Assembly: GCA_020086605.1 (NCBI GenBank) | Contig: JACBWW010000051.1 | Coordinates: forward strand, 4,491,261-4,555,260 | Length of the DNA stretch: 64,000 nucleotides | Direction: 5' to 3' | From: Lanius collurio | Lineage: Eukaryota; Chordata; Aves; Passeriformes; Laniidae | Shown here: piece after piece, positions 37,071 to 64,000 of the stretch | Numbering within the stretch: the stretch's first letter is position 1 | Layout: each line of letters starts with the position of its first letter | Translations under genes and position numbers: made by a program | The notes under the pieces: model-generated | What the model was told of the DNA's origin: nothing | What the model saw: the letters and a program-made list of their open reading frames with translations, nothing else | Databases searched by the model: none

Positions 37071-37729
37071 CTTAGGTGCACACATCCAGGTCAAATGCAC
37101 CAAAATGCCCACCACAAATGCCCACCCTCTAAAGATCTGGTATATCATTATAGGTCTAATTACTAATTAACATATCTATCAAAAATTCCCCAATGAGAGG
37201 CTCAAATGAGCCCCCTCCCCAAGGAGCCTTCCCCTGGACGGTTCTGTCTCAGTTTACAGGATGTGTTCTGCAGAGGACCTTGGGCTCTGGGGCACTCTGT
37301 CCTCTACCTACAAAGCTTCTGAAATGTTGAGTCTCCCAGCTGAACAAACAAGTCCAAGAATGTAGGCAAAGAGCACTAAGAATACAGAAGTTATAAAAGG
37401 GGTATAAAACAAAAAGCAAAAAGATCTTCATGGCATCAAGAGCATATTGCTCATGAGCAATGACCATCAGTACTCCAGGGGCTGTGCAGATGGTAACTCT
37501 GCATCAGTGTGGCTGAGGGCACAGCCCAGCCCTGCCCCTCAGAGCCTGCTCAGCAGCAGAAATGCTGCAGGTGACTTAGAGCTTGGTGGCATCGGGGGGC
37601 GACTCCTGCACAGAGCAGGGGAGGATGTACAGAGCAGTTTGGTGCTGGATAAATCTTTGGTGTGCCCATGTCCTGAGTGCACTATGCAGTGCTGCTTTTC
37701 CTGTCTCCAGACTGTAACAGAGTGATAGA

Positions 37730-38335
37730 GTAAAAGAATTAGAGAAAATACAGAAAAAAGTAGCCAAAGTACTCAAGGGGGTGGAGAAGCTGTCTTCTGA
37801 GAACAGGCTAAGAAGGCAGGGTCTACAACCTGGAGAGGAGAGGCTGAGAATGATATGACTGAAGTCTTCAAAATCCTATAAAGAATAGGAGAAATAAATG
37901 AGGATTTTCACAATGAGGATGGCAGAAGGTTTTTATTTTCAGCCATGTTGGAAGGGCAGAGGTCAAAGCAGAGACATAAGAAGGAAGAAATGTGCTTCAA
38001 ACAGAAGAACCGTGGCTGTGATCTCTCCATGTCTCTACAGGATTGTCTCCTCAAAGAGCCCTGACCGTGCCCATGTGCAGGGTAATGCATGACACCTGCC
38101 TTTCATAAATTCACTGGTAAGTTGGGTCATAAAAGCACATCCATTCCTGTCCTGCAGCCACGCTGTGGATGGGGTCTACAGCCTGAACATCAAATGGCTG
38201 CTGGGCACATTCCATTCCTGCTCACAGGGGACTCAGAGCACATGGTCCATCACAGAAAAGGATGTCACTATAGGCATTTTAGCCCAAGAAGTTCAAGATC
38301 TCTTCCAACCCAAACCATTCCATGATTCTGTCTTC
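37730..38335 (+). mobile_element. Old, diverged CR1 LINE 3' fragment
   Basis: The pieces AAGTAGCCAAAGTACTC, AACCTGGAGAGGAGAGGCTG and GAAGTCTTCAAAATCC match the CR1 3' half in order. The end GATCTCTTCCAACCCAAACC then ATTCCATGATTCTGT at 38299-38331 is a CR1 tail. The middle is too diverged to follow; it may be two copies. Confidence 0.6.
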
Positions 38336-41300
38336 ACTGAGTCAGAGGGAATGGGATGTAGAGCAGCAAGGAAAAGCAAGGCTGCTGCAGGAAGCAGCCC
38401 AGCTCAGCATGAACTTGAGGAAAAGCACATGCTTGACTAAGCAGCAGGATTCTTCTCCAAGCCTTCCTGTGTCCCAGCAGCCAAGTGGTTACACAAAACT
38501 GAAGTGGGAGCCTTTCCAGTTCCTAATGCAGGGAAGAAAATTAAAAATAAATCATTTCCCACCAGCCATTCAGCTTCAACAAAAGCTGGGACACTTCCAG
38601 AGCCAGACCCTGAAAGAGCTGCTGTGTGGTTTCCAACCCCTCACAAAATCAGGGCAAACGTTGCTGCATCTCTGCCCAGCCTCTTCAGGACCAGTGCTTC
38701 CCTGCAGTGGATGCCAGCCCAGCTTCACTGGCCCTGCTGCAAATCCAGCATCATCCCTAAGTAGGTGATGGGGTATTTCTGCTCTCCTTCCCTCCCATCC
38801 CGCCCTGCCCAGTCTCCTCCTGGTCCACAGGCTGTGCAGGAGCCAGGGCAGAGTGGGGCTGTCCTGCATTGCTATCCTGAGGCTCTGGGAACCTCACAGT
38901 GGTGAGCTGGAGTTCTGATAAATGAAGGTAATAGCAGTTGGCTTGCTGGGTCTGGCCTGCAAAACAGGGCAGCAGGAGATGGCCACAGGGATGGGGTCCT
39001 CAGTCTCTGTCCCATCTCTCCCACCAAGCCCCAGCTCTGGGAAGGAGATGGAAATGCCATGGTTAGCCATGGATCATGGATGCCTTGGCTTCCCTTGGCC
39101 TTTCCTGCAGCAATAACATGCTCTTTCCAGCATGAACCCGTGTTCTTCTGCTTACGTGGGCCTTGCAGAGCTGGTCTGCTCCAAATCATGGAGCTCCTGC
39201 TTAACAACTGTCCACAGCTCAGCACAGCCACATTATCTGGCTGGGGGATGTGCCAGGTCATCCCTTTTTCTTGGCAGACCCTTTTTTGAATGCTAACCCT
39301 GGTTCTGTTTGTGGGAGGCTGGGAACACTGGATGTGCAAGGGGTGCTTATTCCGAGGACCTCGGGGGGAGCAATCACTTGAGAGGGTGCCTGAGCCTGCA
39401 GAAAGGGCAAGACTTGTGAAAATCCACTGATGACAACCCACATACTGCTTTTCAGCCCTTACCTGCTTCAGAGAGCACTTTGCAAAGCAGAAACAAAAGG
39501 AAATGAGGAAGGACTTGGGGAATGTCAGCCTGCAGTCCAAGGCAGCCAGGCTGTACGGGTTTGGGATAGTCAGAGGAGCCCCAGAGGGACCTCTGAACAC
39601 CTGTCCCTTGCCCCAGTGCTGCAGTGTGTCCTCTCCCCACAGCCTGGCTGAAGCTGTGGCAGCTTCAGAGGCTGAGCTGCACTTTGGTGCTTTCCAAAGC
39701 AAAGAGAACGGCGTTAAGAATCCAGATTTGGGCTTTGTCCAGAACTGGTGACCTTTCAGCTCTGTGCTGGAGGCAGATGTGGACAGTTGCAACCAGCTGT
39801 TCCACCATCATTTGTCTACTGGTTTTTCCAAGCTGTGGCATCACAGCCTGTCTTGCTCCTCCCTTTGCTCATATCCCTTCCCCACACAGGTGGGTAGGCA
39901 GCAGGTCATGGCTGAGCTGTAGGGTGAGAGAGACCCTCTGCAGCTGATGTGGGGTGAGCTGGGAGTGTGGCAGGATTTAGCTGCATGGCTTCAGTACAAG
40001 GCATCACCATGAAGTGCTGGGGTCAGAGCCACAGACTTATAATCCAACCTCCCACTTCCTCTGGAGATTCTGGGAAGCCTCAGCCATTCCTAACCTGTGT
40101 GTGCTTCAAGTGACTGTCACTGCGAGCAAAAATCAGGTAGTTGGTGACTTGTTGGGAGTTTGTCAGGGGTTGCTACACCCTCATCTTGTCTGCAGACTTG
40201 GGGTGCACACGGCAGCCCCCAAGCAGGCGTGTGCAACGCAGTGGGGATCCAACGGGAGGCATACAAACCTCAAGGGTCAGGAGGCTGCAAGAGGCCTGGA
40301 TTTCTCCTCCTGGCTGTGCTCAGCTCCCAGTTTTGTCACACTGGAAGCTGGTGGTCTCCCAGGTCAGCAGTAGTCTGTGCACACATCCTGCCAGGGCTTC
40401 CCTGGTGCCTCTTCTCCAGCAGGAGCACAGGCCAAGGAGGAGCATGACTAAGGCCTTAACTATTGATTCCTCAGCACTGCTTCCAGACCACAAACATTCC
40501 AGTGAGACTTCACAGAGGGTGAAACAGTAGTATAATGCTTAACAACTGTAGTAGTTTATATGTAATTAAAAATGTTATTTTTTTTTCTTTTAATATAAAT
40601 AATGTAAGTTACTTAAAGTTAGGAGGGATGGCTGAGACACCACACTTACTAAGGTTTGCCAACATTTCTTACTCAGGCCCATCTCCTAACTGCTTTTAGT
40701 TTCCTGTCTTCTGGTTGCATACAGCTGTGCCAAGCTTGAACTCTTGGACTGGAATTCAGCTTGGGTGGTTCCTACTGGGGTTTTTCGATGGATGGCAGGG
40801 AGGTGGGGAGTTTCAGTTTGAACCCTTTTGGCTGTTTTTAAAAAAATTGACTCAAACCCCTCACATTTTTCATCACACATTAAGAAACAGGCCAGCAAAT
40901 CTTTGCTGGAAAGATTCCTCCAAAGATTTGAGCAGTGGCTCGGTGTTTCATGTGTTACATGTCTGTATTATACCTTCGCTTTGAGAAAGTAAAAATTTGG
41001 CCCACATTAGGCTTTCAGTATTTTTTGAGGTCACAGTGTGGTTATGCTCAGGAGAGTGTTGGTAGTTTTCCAAGTAAATTCCTGGAAGATGCTGCATTGG
41101 CTTGGCCCTGCTGCCAGTCCATGGGAACACTGAGTGCCTGGGACTGATTTTCTCTCCTGGATTTGGTGGGAAAGAGATTTATGGTTTTTCCCTCTCAATT
41201 TGGGATGGCTTGAGGAGACTTGGTCCACGTGTGTGAACCTGAGGACTGTCCCAAGGGCTTGTTTTTCCCTCCCTTGGGAGGGCTCAGCTCCTGCATGTGG

Positions 41301-42210
41301 GATTCTGGGCTAGGGGAGGCTGATGTGCTGGTGACCCAGGAAGTCTAGGCCAGCCTTTCTCTTGTCAGGCTAGTGGAGAATGAAGCTTAAGGCCTGCAAG
41401 GGCAAGCCCAAGAGAGGGTAAAAGCAGATCCCTCTGCAGGGACTCAATAGACACATCTGCTGCCAAGCTGCTCCATGGGCTCTTTCCAGCCATTGGAAAG
41501 CAGGTGGCACATCTGGACCCTGATCCATCACCCATCCATCACCCATCACCTCTAACAGCACACAGGCGGTGGTGTCCTGTCTTTCTGTCTCCATCAGCTC
41601 CATGCAAGTCTGGCCCATGAGCTCAGGCAGCTGTCTGTAGGGGACATGCCATCTGTGGTGACCTGACATGCTCCCCAGCCTGGGGTCACCTCAGGGAGAC
41701 CCATCACTGTCCATCCTGCTTTGTGCAAAACATTCTGCAAGGGAAATGTTGCTCCATCAATCACTTTGATAGCACAAATTTGCTTGCAGTTAGCTCAAAG
41801 ACCTTTAACGTGGCTCTTGTTTGTTGGTGGGGCTGAGGAGGGTTGTTGTGAGGCTCAGGTGCCTCACTCCATGGATCTGGGGGGTGAAATTGGACATTCT
41901 GTGGGCTCATCATCAAGTTTCTCCTGAAACCTTCAACCACAGAGTCCCTTTGCTCCACTTTTAACTGGTTGGGGGTGCTTCATAAGGAAAGATGTCAGAA
42001 GCTCTGTGTAAGGAATGCTTTTGCACTTCCATGTCTGAAAACCCTGGAGAACCAGAGCATGCTGAGGAAAAAGCACTTGCAGTGCTCTGCCAAGGAGTCA
42101 TGGGATGGGTCTGGGGAACAACCTGATGAGGAGCAGCAGCAGGGTGGCAGGAGACCAGCAGAATTCTGCCCTCTGGCCTGGGTCTCACTTTCTCTGCTCC
42201 CTCGTTGCAG
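38336..42210. other. Gene-free stretch upstream of candidate 5' exon
   Basis: It includes a 306-codon minus-strand ORF (38872-39792) without recognisable similarity and an AT-rich patch at 40540-40620. No repeat recognised. Confidence 0.5.
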
Positions 42211-42256
42211 GCAGGGGCCGTGCAGGGATCGGGAGCGCCCGGCTGCACCTGGCGCG
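42211..42256 (+). other. Candidate untranslated exon of PSD2 (alternative end 42322)
   Basis: A strong pyrimidine-rich acceptor (TCTCTGCTCCCTCGTTGCAG, ending at 42210) is followed by a CpG-rich 46-nt stretch without ATG and then by the donor GTAGGT at 42257. A second donor (AAGAG before GTAAAA) at 42323 would give a 112-nt exon containing ATGs. The composition stands out from its surroundings. It lies about 2.1 kb upstream of the first coding exon on the same strand, which suits a second 5' UTR exon. There is no direct transcript evidence. Confidence 0.4.
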
Positions 42257-43019
42257 GTAGGTGGGGCGATGCCACCTGCGCTGTGACAGCGAGGGATGCA
42301 CACGGATGCCCGTGGAGAAGAGGTAAAACTGCCAGCACTGCCTCCAGGAGGGACCAGCCCCAGCTCATGACTGTGGCCTGTGCAGCCCTCAAGGAGTGCT
42401 TCACCCCAAAGCTGTGCCATGCAGGGCTCTGAACTCCCCAACCCATCACACCTCCCAGCTGCTGGGAGCAGGACATGGAGAGTGGGTTAGATGTGAGGTC
42501 CAGGACTGCCTGGGCTGTGGGACTGGAGCAAAGTCAGGCAGGAATTGGGGTTCCCATTGGAATCTGTCCCGCTCAGCAGCAGCTCAGCCTGTACCTCTGT
42601 GGATCTGCCCATACCCAGGCCACAGAGGGTGTTTGGGTCAGAATGCCTCCTCTCCCTTTCTCAGGTGCAGAGGAAGCAGCAGCAGGGAGGCTCTGCTGAC
42701 CTCTCCACAGGGTGAGAGGAGCAGAGACAGCAGTTCCATGTCCCTTGTTAACAAGAACTGGGAGAGTCCTTACCAAGCAATTAGTGATTTTGCTGCTAAT
42801 GAGCGCATCAGCTCAGCAAGTGAGAGCACCCAGAGTCTGTTGCTGAACCTGGGCACGCTCCTGGCTGCTCAAAGGTGATAGATTGCTGACAGGGAAACTG
42901 AGGCAGGGAATTTGAATGATCTGCTTGAGATGTGAGTTAGGAACCAAGATAGTGGGAGAACCCCAGAGCCCTGTCTGCCTGCTGGCACTGATTAGCCAGG
43001 CTTCCTGTGCAGGGGAACC

Positions 43020-43400
43020 CCAGTCACATCACCAAATGGTTTGGATTGGAAGGGACCTCAGAAATTATCCTCCAACCCCCTGCCATGGGCAGGGACACCT
43101 TCCACTACCTCACGTTGCTCCAAGCCCCATCCAGCCTGACCTTGGACACTTCCAGGGATGGGGCAGCCATGGCTTCTCTGGGCAGCCTGTGCCAGGGCCT
43201 CCCCACCCTCACAGGGAAGGATTTCTTCCTGATCTCTAATGCAACCCTGCCCTCTGTCAGTGGGAAGCCATTTGCCCTTTCCTGTCACTTCATGCTCTTA
43301 TCAAAGCCCCTCTCCAGCTCTCTTGGGGTCCCTTTAGGTACTAGAACAGGCTCTAAGGTTGCCTTGGAGCTTTCTCTCCTCCAAGCTGAACAGCCTCACG
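43020..43400 (-). mobile_element. CR1 LINE 3' fragment, antisense
   Basis: On the plus strand it begins AAATGGTTTGGATTGGAAGG then GACCTC, followed by CCCCTGCCATGGGCAGGGAC, GACCTTGGACACTTCCAGGG, CTGTGCCAGGGCCTCCCCAC and CTCCTCCAAGCTGAACAGCC. This is the reverse of the 10090/12625 subfamily. It lies about 0.9 kb before the first PSD2 coding exon. Confidence 0.9.
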
Positions 43401-44194
43401 AAGACAGATAATATTTTAAAGATACCTATGAAGACACATATTGCTTAAAACCAAAATCAGCTGTTACAGCGGCTCAGCCTGGGTGCCATGCAGAATATTC
43501 CTGCATCCAGAAGAGATCATTTCTGGTGGCACTTGGCTGCAGCTGGGGGGGGGTTACAATGGAGTAAAGCTTGCACAGCACTGTGGGGCTGAGGATGGTG
43601 CTTGTAAGACCTTGCAGGCTTTGCATCGATTTATTTGCCAATAAAGAGCCTTTTTATCAAAAAAACTACTTGTCTAGGTGCAAAACGATGTCCTTCCCTT
43701 GCCCTACAGAGAGAGCATCCCAGGGCATGTTCAACCAGGACACTTTTGCCAGAGTTTTAGCTGGCAGCTTGTGACAGCCTTCAGCAGTACTTGTGTGTTG
43801 GGGAAAGAGAAGTGGTGCTCTGGCAGGCAAGATGCTCTGCAGAAGTGCTAAGTCAGCAGGGAGAATCACACAGGTTGGCACAGCACAGCTGCTTAGAACG
43901 GTTAGAAAAGAATAAATCACACTTATTGCCTGTTTCACCTATTTCTCCTATTTCTGGAGGACAGGGAATACCAGGGAGTAGCATCCCAACAGTGAGTCTG
44001 GGAAATGCAGCCATGCCACGTTCGTGCCCCCAGCCCTGGGCACTAACAGCCTCCGTGGGACACATCCCCTGTTCTGAGGCTGTCTGGGGCTGTGGGAGCA
44101 GCAGGAAAGGTGGGTGCCTGGGCCCCAATGGCTCAGCAGCTTGGCCTCTGGGATGTCACTGTGCTGAGTAAGGAGCACTGGGCCTTCAGTGCTC

Positions 44195-44239
44195 AAACAC
44201 CGGAACGGTCCTTCCACCAAACACCAGAACGGTCCTTCC
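44195..44239. repeat. 24-bp tandem duplication
   Basis: AAACACCGGAACGGTCCTTCC at 44195 and AAACACCAGAACGGTCCTTCC at 44219 differ at one base. They lie about 100 bp upstream of the acceptor of the first coding exon. Confidence 0.95.
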
Positions 44240-44402
44240 CTGCTCTTACACTGAGGATGTGACGAGGGGTGGGGGCTTCAACCTGCTTCTCTGACAGCCC
44301 TTCCCGATGCCCACGCTGTTGTTTCTTTTCCCTTCTAGGTAGTACCGAGCCTGAGCTGAGCGTGGGGAGGGATCCCGTAAGCGCTGGGACAACGAGCGGA
44401 AC

Positions 44403-63782
<19,380 letters not shown>

Positions 63783-64000
63783 GTAAGTATATGTTAAGCA
63801 TTAAAGGGATAGTGTGTCTTTCCAAGTAGCTGGCAGGTCCTAAGCCATGCTTTCAATCCCAGAATATTTCCTGCCAAGCCCTTAAGTGCTGAAGTCCCTC
63901 TGTAGACAAATGGAGTTTATTTATGGCTTAGACACAAAGGCAGCTGGGAAGGTTGGTGACAGTCTATGGATCCATGACCTAAAGGAAGGGAATACCCTCA

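Overview
The window is vertebrate, almost certainly avian, genomic DNA. The many dispersed repeats are CR1 LINE 3' ends, many closing on the bird-type tail (a 'CCCTTCCAAC' block followed by ATTCTGTG-like octamers). The only gene I can support is split by GT-AG introns. The CR1 variants look passerine-like to me, but that is a weak inference. Nothing bacterial or viral is present apart from dead retroelement remnants.

The gene is PSD2 (EFA6C), an ARF6 guanine-nucleotide exchange factor, on the plus strand. Eight coding exons can be read in continuous phase: 44403-44920 (within exon 44339-44920), 49866-50354, 51418-51612, 54619-54699, 55180-55292, 58020-58078, 62564-62653 and 63739-63782. Together they encode 529 codons plus 2 nt. 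They cover a disordered N-terminal half and most of the Sec7 catalytic domain, including the glutamic finger (Glu439 in my numbering). The end of Sec7, the PH domain and the coiled-coil C-terminus lie beyond the right edge.

Upstream, a CpG island at about 4990-5290 carries a near-perfect CTCF motif and a strong splice donor at 5277. It is a good candidate for the PSD2 promoter and first non-coding exon, which would make 5.3-44.3 kb a roughly 39 kb first intron. A small CpG-rich candidate untranslated exon lies at 42211-42256. A degenerate GC-rich minisatellite of about 42 bp per unit directly follows the CpG island (about 5375-6035). Its period is a multiple of three, which explains the long spurious ORFs there on both strands.

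The rest of the left two thirds is non-coding. It holds unique sequence with AT-rich, enhancer-like islands (18.76-19.2, 24.6-25.3, 29.5-29.7 and 36.55-37.1 kb), many CR1 fragments of at least three tail types, one probable solo or fragmentary LTR (about 10.93-11.33 kb), and a striking satellite at 35382-35909. That satellite is 66 units of 8 bp in perfect register, and it looks like a huge expansion of the 3'-terminal octamer of the adjoining antisense CR1 copy.

I found no unknown multi-gene system. The observations most worth checking are the CR1-octamer satellite, a possible 3-nt micro-exon or recursive splice site in the intron that splits the Sec7 domain (59196), the candidate 5' exons, and the CTCF site in the candidate promoter.
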